Of a DNA stretch of 64,000 nt, positions 56,161-64,000 are shown piece by piece (position 1 is the stretch's first letter; every line of letters starts with the position of its first letter). Source of the stretch: Amycolatopsis sp. FDAARGOS 1241 (GTDB taxonomy: Bacteria > Actinomycetota > Actinomycetes > Mycobacteriales > Pseudonocardiaceae); assembly GCF_016889705.1 (NCBI RefSeq), contig NZ_CP069526.1, positions 4,092,001-4,156,000 of the forward strand, in the 5' to 3' direction. Both the position numbers and the translations under genes were made by a program. A model generated the notes under the pieces. It saw only the letters and a list, made by a program, of their open reading frames with translations. It did no database searches and was not told the DNA's origin.

Positions 56161-57354
56161 TCAGAGGCGCTCGATGATCGTCGCGTTGGCGAGCCCGCCG
56201 GCTTCGCACATCGTCTGCAGGCCGTAGCGGCCGCCGGTCTGCTCGAGCACGGACAGGAGCGTCGTCATCAGGCGGGAGCCGCTGGCGCCGAGCGGGTGGC
56301 CGATCGCGATGGCGCCGCCGTTGACGTTGACCTTGGCCAGGTCCGCGCCGAGTTCGGCCTGCCACGCCAGCACGACGCTGGCGAAGGCTTCGTTGACCTC
56401 GAACGCGTCGATGTCCTCGAGCTTCAGCCCGGCACGGTCGAGCACCTTGCGCGTCGCCGGGATGACGCCGGTCAGCATGTACAGCGGGTCGTCGCCGACC
56501 ACGGAGAACGAGTGCAGGCGGGCTCGCGGCTTGAGGCCCAGCTTCGCCGCGGTTTCGCTGCTGGTGATGAGCACGGCGGACGCGCCGTCGTTGATCGGTG
56601 AGGAATTGCCTGCCGTCACGCGCCAGTCGAGCTGGGGGAAGCGCTGCTCCCACAGGTCCGCCTTGAACGCCGGCTTGAGACCCGCGAGGACTTCGGGCGT
56701 GGTGCCGGGCCGCACGGATTCGTCCGTGGTCACGTCGACGAGCGCGCCGTCGGGGCCCGGCGCCTTGAGCGGCACGACCTCGCCGGCGAACTTCCCGTCG
56801 GCCCACGCCTGCGCGGCGCGGTGGTGGCTCTCGGCCGAATACGCGTCGAGCTGCTCACGCGAGAAACCCCACTCGGCCGCGATGAGCTCGGCGCTGATCC
56901 CCTGTGGCACGAGCCCTTCGGGGTAGCGCGCGGCGACGCCGGCGCCGAACGGATCCTTGCCCGCGACCTGGCTGCCCATCAGCACCCGGCCCATGGACTC
57001 GATGCCGGAAGCGACTACCACGTCGTAGGCGCCGCTCAGCACACCCTGCGCGGCGAAGTGGATGGCCTGCTGGCTGCTGCCGCACTGGCGATCGACGGTC
57101 ACGGCGGGCACCGACTCCGGCAGGCCCGCGGCGAGCGCGGCCCAGCGCGCGGTGTTCATGCTCTGCTCGCCGATCTGGCCGACCGCGCCGCTGATCACGT
57201 CGTCGATCACCGCCGGGTCGAGGCCCGTGCGCTCGACGAGCGACCGGATCGCGTGCGCGTGCAGGTCGACCGGGTGCACCCCGGCCAGCCGCCCGGTGGG
57301 CTTGCCCTTGCCGATCGGGGTCCGTACCGCGTCGACGATGACTGCGTCCCTCAT
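56161..57354 (-). CDS. acetyl-CoA acetyltransferase (thiolase)
   Basis: A 397-aa thiolase II-family enzyme. Cys91 in DRQCGSSQQAI is the nucleophile, His353 is in IAIGHPLGASGSR, and the second Cys383 is in CEAGGLANATI, where CEAGG replaces the commoner CxGGG. NEAFA is present. ATG 57354 has GGAGG upstream; a longer frame upstream is not supported. It lies alone, divergent from a HxlR regulator, which probably controls it. Beta-oxidation or acyl-CoA degradation is more likely than biosynthesis, but undetermined. Confidence 0.92.
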   Translation of the reverse strand: MRDAVIVDAVRTPIGKGKPTGRLAGVHPVDLHAHAIRSLVERTGLDPAVIDDVISGAVGQIGEQSMNTARWAALAAGLPESVPAVTVDRQCGSSQQAIHFAAQGVLSGAYDVVVASGIESMGRVLMGSQVAGKDPFGAGVAARYPEGLVPQGISAELIAAEWGFSREQLDAYSAESHHRAAQAWADGKFAGEVVPLKAPGPDGALVDVTTDESVRPGTTPEVLAGLKPAFKADLWEQRFPQLDWRVTAGNSSPINDGASAVLITSSETAAKLGLKPRARLHSFSVVGDDPLYMLTGVIPATRKVLDRAGLKLEDIDAFEVNEAFASVVLAWQAELGADLAKVNVNGGAIAIGHPLGASGSRLMTTLLSVLEQTGGRYGLQTMCEAGGLANATIIERL

Positions 57355-57399
57355 GACCTGCCTCCTCGCATAGCCGGTCTCCCCGTTGTACGCCGGGTA

Positions 57400-57416
57400 A
57401 GTTGGACAACACAACT
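57400..57416. promoter_or_regulatory. inverted repeat between thiolase and hxlR-type gene
   Basis: AGTTGGACAACACAACT: perfect 5-bp arms AGTTG/CAACT with a 7-bp spacer, in the 144-bp divergent region. A second symmetric element, GGAAATTCC, lies near 57470. Either may bind the HxlR regulator. Confidence 0.45.
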
Positions 57417-57498
57417 GAGTTGGCCTGTGGTGTCGATCAGCTCACACGCCGGTGGTGACGTGCTAGGTTGGAAATTCCTAGCGGCGGAGGTGAGTCGG

Positions 57499-57936
57499 AT
57501 GGCAGCGCGAGGCCGGGAGTGCTCGATCGCGGACGCGCTCGAGGTGGTGGGCGAGCGGTGGAGCCTGCTCGCGCTCCGGGAGATCCTGCTGGGAGAGCGG
57601 CGGTTCAACCAGATCGCCGACAACACCGGAGCCAGCCGCGACATCCTCGCCGCACGGCTGCGCAAGCTCGTGGACGCCGGGGTGCTCGAAAAGCGCCGGT
57701 ACGAGGACCACCCGCCGCGCTTCGAGTACTTGCCCACGGAGTCGGCGCGCGCCCTGCAGCCGGTGCTGCTCGGCTTGATGCAGTGGGGTGACCGATACGT
57801 GCATCAAGGACCGCCGCCGACGGTCTACGAGCACGCGTGCGGCGAACAGCTGCAGGTGAAGAGCGTGTGCGCCCACTGTGGCGAACCGGTGAACGCAGCC
57901 GGTACCCGCCCGCTGCGCGTCGGTGCCGTGCGCTGA
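57499..57936 (+). CDS. HxlR-family transcriptional regulator
   Basis: A 145-aa winged-HTH regulator. It has the family start ECSIADALEVVGERWSLLAL, then LLGERRFNQIADNTGASRDI, LAARLRKLVDAGVLEKRRYE and RFEYLPTESARALQPVL. The C-terminal tail has CGEQLQVKSVCAHCGEPV, with three Cys that could bind metal. GGAGGTGAG precedes ATG 57499. Divergent from the thiolase. Confidence 0.92.
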   Translation: MAARGRECSIADALEVVGERWSLLALREILLGERRFNQIADNTGASRDILAARLRKLVDAGVLEKRRYEDHPPRFEYLPTESARALQPVLLGLMQWGDRYVHQGPPPTVYEHACGEQLQVKSVCAHCGEPVNAAGTRPLRVGAVR

Positions 57937-58031
57937 TCCGGTGCGTCCGGGCGCTTTCGGGCCCGGCGTCCGCGTGCCAGGATGGCCGCGGAAAACCGTC
58001 CGGACGGGCGGTGGTGCCGGGAAGGGGCGGC

Positions 58032-58808
58032 GTGCCGGAACGGATCCTGGTGACCGGCGGGACCGGTCAGCTCGGCAGCGTGGTCGTGGACCAGCTCGTG
58101 GCGGCGGGGGAGCGGGTGCGCGCGCTGAGCCGGAAGCGGCGCAGTGGCCGGGGCGCGCAGTGGGCGGTCGGCGACCTGCGGACCGGCCGCGGCATCAACA
58201 CCGCGCTGGCCGGCTGCGACGTCGTCCTGCACTGCGCCGCCGACTACCGGCGTGAGGCCGACGCCATTCGGACGCTCGTGGAAGCCGCGCGCTGGACCGG
58301 AAATCCGCCACACCTGGTGTACGTCTCGATCGTCGGCGTCGACCGCGTGCCGCTCGGCTACTACCGGGCGAAGCTCGCCGCCGAGGACCTGATCGTGAAC
58401 TCGGGGCTGCCGCACACGATCCAGCGCGCGACGCAGTTCCACTCGCTCGTGCGCGCGGTGTTCGCGGCCGCCGGGCGGCTGCCGGTGGTGCCGGTGCCCC
58501 GGTGGCGGTTCCAGCCGGTGGACGTGCGCGACCTCGCGGGCCGGCTGGCCGAGCTGGCCAAGGCCGAGCCCGTGGGTCGCGCGCCGGACTTCGGCGGCCC
58601 GGAGGTGCTGCCTGCGGCGGACCTGGCGAAGGCCGTGCTGGCGGCGGCCGGGCGGAGGAAACGCGTGCTGCCGGTGTCGCTGCCCGGTTCCCTCTACCGC
58701 GCGTATGCCGACGGCGGCAACCTCGCACCCGAGCACGCCGACGGTGTCCTCACCTTCGCCCGCTACCTCGCCGAGCGGCCCGATCCGGGTGCGCTGCGGT
58801 ATCACTGA
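58032..58808 (+). CDS. NmrA-like NAD(P)-binding protein
   Basis: 258 aa from GTG 58032. N-terminal ILVTGGTGQLGSVVVDQLVA Rossmann motif, GDLRTGRGINTALAGCDVVL, YRAKLAAEDLIVNSGLPHTI and FQPVDVRDLAGRLAELA. These are atypical SDRs without an active-site tetrad, which often act as redox sensors or reductases. It converges with tetR two bases away. Confidence 0.85.
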   Translation: MPERILVTGGTGQLGSVVVDQLVAAGERVRALSRKRRSGRGAQWAVGDLRTGRGINTALAGCDVVLHCAADYRREADAIRTLVEAARWTGNPPHLVYVSIVGVDRVPLGYYRAKLAAEDLIVNSGLPHTIQRATQFHSLVRAVFAAAGRLPVVPVPRWRFQPVDVRDLAGRLAELAKAEPVGRAPDFGGPEVLPAADLAKAVLAAAGRRKRVLPVSLPGSLYRAYADGGNLAPEHADGVLTFARYLAERPDPGALRYH

Positions 58809-58810
58809 CC

Positions 58811-59419
58811 TCACTGACCCCGCGGTGTCACCAGGAGTTTGAGCACGTCGGCGAAGAGTGTGTCCGGCACGGCGGAGGCTTCGATACCGCGCTCGACCGC
58901 GAGCCCGTTCGACAGCGCCAGCACCACCACCGCGAGCTGCTCCGGTGGCAGCGGCAGCTCGACACCGTGCCGGCGCGCCGCCCGCACGATCGCGGCGGTG
59001 ATCGCGTCGCGCAGCTGGGCCCGGCGCAGGGCCAGTCCCTTGTGGATGGCCGGGTTGCGCATCGCGATGCCCCAGTACTCCAGCAGGAGCTGGTGCCACG
59101 TCGCGTCGGTGCCGATGCCCGCGGCCAGCCGCGCGCCGGCTTCCGCGGTGGCCTCGCCGAGATCGCTCAAGTTGTCGAACACCGTGGTGGCCACGCGCAT
59201 CCGCTCGACGAGGTGCTCCTCCATGATCGTGAGCACGAGGTCGTCGCGCCCCTGGAAGTTCGAGTAGACCGCGCCCTTCGTGAGCCCTGCCGCCGCGGCG
59301 ATGTCGTTGAGCGACGTGGCCGCGATGCCCTGGCGGGCGAACACCTCCGCGGCAGCGTCGATGATCTTGCGCCGCGTCTCGGCGCGACTCGGGCGGCGCG
59401 GGGTCCGGGAGGGAGCCAT
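58811..59419 (-). CDS. TetR-family transcriptional regulator
   Basis: A 202-aa protein with the TetR HTH (IIDAAAEVFARQGIAATSLN, AAAAGLTKGAVYSNFQGRDD) and a helical ligand domain. ATG 59419. The 270-bp divergent region to the GH95 gene (59420-59689) holds no gene and may carry its operator; a role in controlling the convergent NmrA-like gene is also possible. Confidence 0.9.
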   Translation of the reverse strand: MAPSRTPRRPSRAETRRKIIDAAAEVFARQGIAATSLNDIAAAAGLTKGAVYSNFQGRDDLVLTIMEEHLVERMRVATTVFDNLSDLGEATAEAGARLAAGIGTDATWHQLLLEYWGIAMRNPAIHKGLALRRAQLRDAITAAIVRAARRHGVELPLPPEQLAVVVLALSNGLAVERGIEASAVPDTLFADVLKLLVTPRGQ

Positions 59420-59689
59420 GGCCGGAGACTACAGCTCCCTCACCTGGATCTTTCCTCCGTCGCGACGCGGCCGGAGGAGCTGGAAGCCCGGTGCGCCGGA
59501 CCCCGTCGCGGGCCTGCCCCCGGCCCTGACTGGCGCGCCTGGTCAGACCGGGCCGAGTCCGTGGCCGAGCGCGGCGAGGGCGCCAAGGGTGGGAAAAATT
59601 CCGAAAAATATTGACCAGCTTCGGCCAGACATCCTATCTTTGGCGAGCTTCACAGCCGGTTTCCGCCTTCGACGCCGAAGGGAATCGCC

Positions 59690-62050
59690 ATGTCGGACTT
59701 CTCCGCCCCGCCCTCTCGTCGGACCTTTCTCAAGCTCGGTGGCGCGGTCGGCGCCGGCTTCGCGCTGAACGGGCTTCGCCCGTTCACAGCGCAGGCGGAG
59801 CCCGCGAGACCGCCGGTCGCCGACCTCGTCCCCGACACCGCCGCGACCACCCTGTGGTACCCCGCGCCCGCGGCCGAGGACCACGTCATCGAGCAGGCCC
59901 TGCCGATCGGCAATGGTCGGATCGGTGGCCTCGTCGGCGGCGACCCCGCGGCCGACTACCTCTACTTCACCGACTCCTCGCTGTGGAGCGGGGGGCTCAA
60001 CGACCAGCTGCAGTCCGACGGGCAGCTGCCCTACGGCCGCGACGACTTCGGCAGCTTCGGCCTGCTGGCCAAGGTGCGGCTCAAGCTGCCCGCCCACACC
60101 GGCGTCCGGGACTACCGCCGTACCCTCGACCTCAGCAACGGCCTGGTCACCGCGACCTACGGCCTCCGCGGCGCGAAGTACCGCCGCGAGGTCTACACGA
60201 GCCACCCCGACGACGTCGTCGTGATCCACTTGACGCAGCAGGGCGGCGGGTCCTACACGGGCTCCGTGACGCTCGAAGGCACCCGCGGCGAGCAGCCGAC
60301 GGCCGGTGCCGGTGTCGTTTCGCTCGGCGGCACCTTCGCCAACAGCCTGAAGTACAGCACCGCGGTCACCGCCGCGGGCGAGGGCGGGCAGGTCGCGGTG
60401 TCGGGTACCGAGGTGACCTTCACCGGCTGCAGTGAAGTGGTGATCGTCGTGTGCGGCGGCACCAGCTACGTGCCCGACGCCGCCCGCAAGTACCTCGACG
60501 CCGCCGCGGATCCCGCCGCCGTGGCCGCCGGGAAGGTGACGGCCGCAGCGGCCGTGTCCGCCACCGCGCTGCTGGCCACGCACGTGAAGGACTACCGCGG
60601 CCTCTACGACCGGATGAGCGTGAACCTGGGCAGCTCGCCCAAGAACCGGAGCGGGCTCGACTCCTGGTCGCGCCTCGCCGTGCGCTACACCGACCCCGGC
60701 ACGCCGGATCCCGAACTCGAGGCGAGCTACCTGCAGTTCGGGCGCTACCTGACGATCACCGGCTCGCGCGACGGCCTGCCGATCAGCCTCCAGGGCCTGT
60801 GGCTGAGCAACAACTCACCCGACTGGTACAGCGACTACCACACCGACATCAACCTCGAGATGAACTACTGGCTCGCCGACCGCGCGGGCCTCAAGGAGTG
60901 CTTCGACGCGCTGGTGGACTACTGCCTCGCGCAGCTGCCCGCGTGGAGCGACACGACGCAGCGGCTGTTCAACGATCCCCGCAACCGGTTCCGCAACTCG
61001 ACCGGCAAGATCGCCGGCTGGGCGATCGCGTTCTCCACCAACATCTACGGCGGCTCCGGCTGGGCGTGGCACCCGGCGGGCAACGCGTGGCTGTGCAACA
61101 ACCTCTGGAACCACTACGAGTACACCCGGGACGCGGCGTACCTCGCCAAGGTCTACCCCGTGCTGAAGGGTGCGACCGAGTTCTGGGCGGCGCGGCTCAT
61201 CACCCGGACCATCGACGGCGAGGACTACCTGGTCAGCGACACCGACTGGTCGCCGGAGCATGGCCCGGACGCGGTGGGCAACAGCTACTCGCAGGAACTC
61301 GTCCACGACCTGTTCGGCCACTTCACGCAGGCCACCGAGATCCTCGGCCGCGACACCGCGTACGGCAAGACGATCACCGGCATGCGCGACCGGCTCCACC
61401 TGCCGACCGTGAGCCCGGTGACCGGCTGGCTGCAGGAGTGGCTTTCGCCGGAGAACCTGGGTGAGACGACCCACCGGCACCTTTCGCCGCTCGTCGGGTT
61501 CTTCCCCGGTGACCGGATCACCACCGACACCGCGCCCGCGGACCTGATCGAGGGAGTGCGCAAACTGCTGATCGCCCGCGGCATGGACACCTTCGGCTGG
61601 GGCTGTGCCTGGCGGTCGGCGTGCTGGGCCCGCCTGAAGGACGCCGACCGCGCCTACCAGTTGTTCCTCACGGTGCTGCGGCCGTCGGTCAACAACGGCA
61701 ACGGCACGGCGGCGAACTTCTTCGACATGTACAGCCAGGGCAGCTACACGATCTTCCAGATCGACGCCAACCTCGGCGCGCCGGCGGCGATGCTCGAGAT
61801 GCTGCTCTACTCGCGGCCGGGGGTGATCGAATTCCTGCCCGCGCTGCCCAAGGCGTGGGCCGACACGGGGCGGGTGACGGGGATCGGCGCGCGCGGCGGG
61901 TTCGAAGTGGACCTCGAATGGCGGCACGGGAAGGTCACCAAGGCCGTGGTCCGCAGCGTGGGCGGCACCGAGACCGAACTACGGGCCGGCAGCTGGCGCA
62001 AGACGATCCGGCTGCGCCCGAACGAGTCGGTGACCGTCACGCCGCACTGA
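59690..62050 (+). CDS. Tat-exported GH95 family glycosidase (alpha-L-fucosidase-like)
   Basis: A 786-aa secreted glycoside hydrolase. The N-terminus has a twin-arginine signal (SRRTFLKLGGAVGAG). GH95 core: LPIGNGRIGGLVGG, SLWSGGLNDQ, DYHTDINLEMNYWLAD with the catalytic Asn pair, VSDTDWSPEHGPD with the expected general-acid Glu, GWGCAWRSACWARL and FQIDANLGAPAAMLEMLLYS with the second acidic residue. Length is typical for GH95. It would release fucose or, in some members, L-galactose from polysaccharides outside the cell. A strong terminator follows. No transporter is adjacent. Confidence 0.9.
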   Translation: MSDFSAPPSRRTFLKLGGAVGAGFALNGLRPFTAQAEPARPPVADLVPDTAATTLWYPAPAAEDHVIEQALPIGNGRIGGLVGGDPAADYLYFTDSSLWSGGLNDQLQSDGQLPYGRDDFGSFGLLAKVRLKLPAHTGVRDYRRTLDLSNGLVTATYGLRGAKYRREVYTSHPDDVVVIHLTQQGGGSYTGSVTLEGTRGEQPTAGAGVVSLGGTFANSLKYSTAVTAAGEGGQVAVSGTEVTFTGCSEVVIVVCGGTSYVPDAARKYLDAAADPAAVAAGKVTAAAAVSATALLATHVKDYRGLYDRMSVNLGSSPKNRSGLDSWSRLAVRYTDPGTPDPELEASYLQFGRYLTITGSRDGLPISLQGLWLSNNSPDWYSDYHTDINLEMNYWLADRAGLKECFDALVDYCLAQLPAWSDTTQRLFNDPRNRFRNSTGKIAGWAIAFSTNIYGGSGWAWHPAGNAWLCNNLWNHYEYTRDAAYLAKVYPVLKGATEFWAARLITRTIDGEDYLVSDTDWSPEHGPDAVGNSYSQELVHDLFGHFTQATEILGRDTAYGKTITGMRDRLHLPTVSPVTGWLQEWLSPENLGETTHRHLSPLVGFFPGDRITTDTAPADLIEGVRKLLIARGMDTFGWGCAWRSACWARLKDADRAYQLFLTVLRPSVNNGNGTAANFFDMYSQGSYTIFQIDANLGAPAAMLEMLLYSRPGVIEFLPALPKAWADTGRVTGIGARGGFEVDLEWRHGKVTKAVVRSVGGTETELRAGSWRKTIRLRPNESVTVTPH

Positions 62051-62055
62051 CCACG

Positions 62056-62093
62056 TCCGGTGCCGGGAGGCCCCCGCCCCTCCCGGCACCGGA
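62056..62093 (+). terminator. terminator after the GH95 gene
   Basis: Perfect 15-bp arms, TCCGGTGCCGGGAGG (62056-62070) and its complement (62079-62093), with an 8-nt loop, starting 5 bp after the stop codon. Confidence 0.8.
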
Positions 62094-62187
62094 AGCACTC
62101 CACGCCACCTCGGCGCTTCGGCCTCGAACAGTGTAGCGTTCAACTATACGGCGTCGCACTGACTGCCGGAGTGGACCGGGAGGCGGC

Positions 62188-62556
62188 ATGAACATCGCGT
62201 TGTGGATCGCTGCGGGCATCGCGGCCGCGATCTACCTGGCTGCGGGCGGCATGAAGCTGGCCACACCGAAGGAGAAACTGCTGGAGAACCCCACCATGGG
62301 CTGGGTGGCGGACTTCTCCGGCGGCATGGTCAAGTTCATCGGCCTGGTCGAGGTGCTGGGCGCGATCGGCTTGATCCTCCCGCAGGCACTCGGCATCGCC
62401 CCCGTGCTCACGCCGCTGGCCGCCGTCGGCTTCGTGATCATCGCGCTCGGCGCGATCGTGGTGCACGGCCGGCGTAAGGAGCCCAGGGGCATCCCGATGA
62501 ACGTGCTGCTGCTGGTGCTTTCGGCCTTCGTCGCGATCGGCCGGTTCGCGGGCTGA
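62188..62556 (+). CDS. DoxX-like membrane protein
   Basis: A 122-aa protein with four hydrophobic segments. It begins MNIALWIAAGIAAAIYLAAG and contains KLLENPTMGWVADFSGGMVK and KFIGLVEVLGAIGLILP, the DoxX-like pattern. Preceded by GGGAGGCGGC before ATG 62188. The role is unclear; such proteins are often linked to redox or stress regulators. Confidence 0.85.
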   Translation: MNIALWIAAGIAAAIYLAAGGMKLATPKEKLLENPTMGWVADFSGGMVKFIGLVEVLGAIGLILPQALGIAPVLTPLAAVGFVIIALGAIVVHGRRKEPRGIPMNVLLLVLSAFVAIGRFAG

Positions 62557-62645
62557 TCCGGGCTCACCCTCGCGTCGGTCATGGCCGACGCCGGCTGCGG
62601 CCCCTGACCTAGGCTGGGTGCCAGGCGAGGGGACGGGAGGCCGCG

Positions 62646-63500
62646 GTGGACGTCGACCTGCGGAAGGTTCGCTACTTCGTCGCCGTGGCCGAGGAACTGC
62701 ATTTCGGCCGCGCGGCGGAGCGGCTGCACATCGCACAACCCGTGCTCTCGCGCCAGGTCCGGGCGCTGGAGGAACAGTTGCACGCGCAGCTGTTCGTCCG
62801 CGACCGCCGCTCGACCGAGCTGACGGCGGCGGGCCGTCAGCTGCTGGAGGACAGCCGGACCATCCTCGCTGCGGCCGAGGCCCTGCGCCGGCGGGTCGCC
62901 CTGGCCGCCCGGGGAACCTCGACGTTCACCATCGGCTTCATGCCGGGCCTCACGGTGACCGAGCCCGTGCGGGCGCTGACCGCGCGCCACCCCGAGCTGT
63001 CCGTGGAGCTGGTGCGGACGACGTGGGACGACCAGGTCGAGGTGCTGCACGACGGACGGGCCGACGTGAGCCTCGTCCGGCTCCCGGTACCGCCGCGCGG
63101 GCTCACCGTCCGGCCGATGTTCGGCGAACCGCGGGTGGCAATCCTGCCGGTGACACACCGGCTGGCGGGCAAGGAATCCGTCGAGGTGGCCGACCTCGCC
63201 GAGGAACACCTGCTCAACGACCCGGACGCGGTGCCGGAGTGGCGCGCCGTCGCGACCGAGCTGCGCGCCGGTGGTGCCGCGCGGCCGCGCGGATTCCGCA
63301 GCGTCGAGGAGAAGCTCGAGCACGTGGCCGCGGGCCTCGGCATCGTGATCGTGCCACTGTCCACTTCGGAGTACTACACGCGCGGCGACGTGACCCACGT
63401 GCCGGTGTCCGACCTGCCGCCCAGCCGGTTGGCCGTGGCTTGGGTCGCCTCGCGCCGCTCGCGGCTGATCTACGAGTTCGCGGAGCTCGTCACAGCGTGA
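62646..63500 (+). CDS. LysR-family transcriptional regulator
   Basis: 284 aa from GTG 62646, 5 bp after GGGAGG. It has the HTH ELHFGRAAERLHIAQPVLSR and QVRALEEQLHAQLFVRDRRS, and a complete effector domain ending in LIYEFAELVTA. It lies between a DoxX-like gene and the thioester dehydratase gene; either may be its target. Confidence 0.9.
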   Translation: MDVDLRKVRYFVAVAEELHFGRAAERLHIAQPVLSRQVRALEEQLHAQLFVRDRRSTELTAAGRQLLEDSRTILAAAEALRRRVALAARGTSTFTIGFMPGLTVTEPVRALTARHPELSVELVRTTWDDQVEVLHDGRADVSLVRLPVPPRGLTVRPMFGEPRVAILPVTHRLAGKESVEVADLAEEHLLNDPDAVPEWRAVATELRAGGAARPRGFRSVEEKLEHVAAGLGIVIVPLSTSEYYTRGDVTHVPVSDLPPSRLAVAWVASRRSRLIYEFAELVTA

Positions 63501-63535
63501 CTGCACTGCGCGCCGTTGTGTGGTAACCCAGGACC

Positions 63536-64000
63536 ATGAACGCGCTGGGCTCGTACGTGGAGTCATGGTCCCCCGAACCGCTCACCGACAGCGACGCGCT
63601 GGAGGCCGGACCGGCCGCCGCGCTGTCGGCGGCGCTGGACCTGCCGCGGCCGGCGGCGGTCGCGGGGGAGCCGCTGCCGCCGCTGTGGCACTGGCTGTAC
63701 TTCCTCGAGTGGCCGCGGCACTCGGAGATCGGGGCCGACGGCCACCCGGCCGGCGGCCACTTCCTGCCTCCGCTGCCCGACCGGCGGCGGATGTTCGCGG
63801 GCGGCCGGCTCGAGGTGCGCTCACCGCTCGTGCTGGGCAAGCCGGCGGAGCGCGTGCGCTCGCTCGGCGAGGTCACGGTGAAACACGGCCGCACGGGGGA
63901 GATGCTGTTCGTGACCGTCCGCACCGAGATCGGCCAGAACGGCGAGGTGCGGGTCGTGGAGGAGCAGGACATCGTCTACCGCTCGGGTGAGGACTCCGGT
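63536..64000 (+). CDS. HTD2-type acyl-thioester dehydratase / mesaconyl-CoA hydratase-like (partial)
   Basis: 155 codons from ATG 63536 to the window edge without a stop. PLPPLWHWLYFLEW, GADGHPAGGHFLPPLPDRRR, MFAGGRLEVRSPLVLGKPAE and VKHGRTGEMLFVTVRTE match the N-terminal half of the FAS1-dehydratase/HTD2 family, which includes mesaconyl-C4-CoA and itaconyl-CoA hydratases. The C-terminal hotdog with the catalytic residues lies outside, so the substrate cannot be judged. Confidence 0.85.
   Translation, partial: MNALGSYVESWSPEPLTDSDALEAGPAAALSAALDLPRPAAVAGEPLPPLWHWLYFLEWPRHSEIGADGHPAGGHFLPPLPDRRRMFAGGRLEVRSPLVLGKPAERVRSLGEVTVKHGRTGEMLFVTVRTEIGQNGEVRVVEEQDIVYRSGEDSG

Overview
The window reads as chromosomal DNA from a high-GC actinomycete. 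A Pseudonocardiaceae member such as Amycolatopsis is my best guess. Reasons are the very GC-rich sequence with GTG starts and GGAGG-type ribosome sites, the five-helix SdhC beside a Bacillus-like SdhA, an MmyB-type XRE regulator, tandem GT-C membrane proteins and the transposase families present. The genus is inference.

Left part (1-36.1 kb) is dominated by what looks like an oxalate/C2 utilisation region. After sdhCA and its divergent LysR gene come a metallo-beta-lactamase-fold hydrolase, a first OxlT-like transporter and fdhD. A wrecked NAD-formate dehydrogenase/LysR pair and a DHFR-like gene follow. Then three different insertion sequences are stacked end to end (8968-12872), each bounded by CTAG. 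Next is a tight leftward operon sucC-sucD-carbonic anhydrase-moeA-lysR. Facing it is the rightward set ThDP lyase (oxalyl-CoA decarboxylase/HACL-like)-frc-NDP-forming acyl-CoA synthetase-second OxlT. A GntR regulator follows, then the operon PanE-like reductase-formate dehydrogenase (three polypeptides), and finally an acyl-CoA dehydrogenase-like gene and hyi-glxR-gcl (glyoxylate to glycerate).

These genes fit one scheme. Oxalate enters by OFA antiporters, CoA is loaded by the Frc-type transferase, and the ThDP enzyme releases CO2 and formyl-CoA. Formate is oxidised by the molybdenum enzyme, which needs FdhD and MoeA. Carbonic anhydrase handles CO2, SucCD could supply succinyl-CoA, and Gcl/Hyi/GlxR assimilate glyoxylate. 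Four copies of a 13-bp motif with core GTATGCA (one read on the other strand) sit before oxlT1, between sucC and the ThDP gene, before gntR and before the panE-fdh operon. They are probably the GntR operators.

Middle part (36-49.6 kb) is a mixed accessory region: XRE, PAP2-like, MarR, SSB, TauE/SafE, a degenerate tandem repeat of about 132 bp, an NrtR-type Nudix regulator, an amino-acid permease, a mini-catalase and a threonine synthase-like enzyme. Several pseudogenes lie among them (secreted peptide, solute-binding protein/alpha-mannosidase chimera, DHA2 exporter).

Right part (49.6-64 kb) holds three tandem GT-C-like membrane proteins and a LigD-type primase-polymerase. It continues with a broken SDR, a thiolase with divergent HxlR regulator, an NmrA-like protein, TetR, a Tat-exported GH95 enzyme, a DoxX-like protein, LysR and a thioester dehydratase running off the right edge. 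I saw no tRNA, rRNA or CRISPR array.
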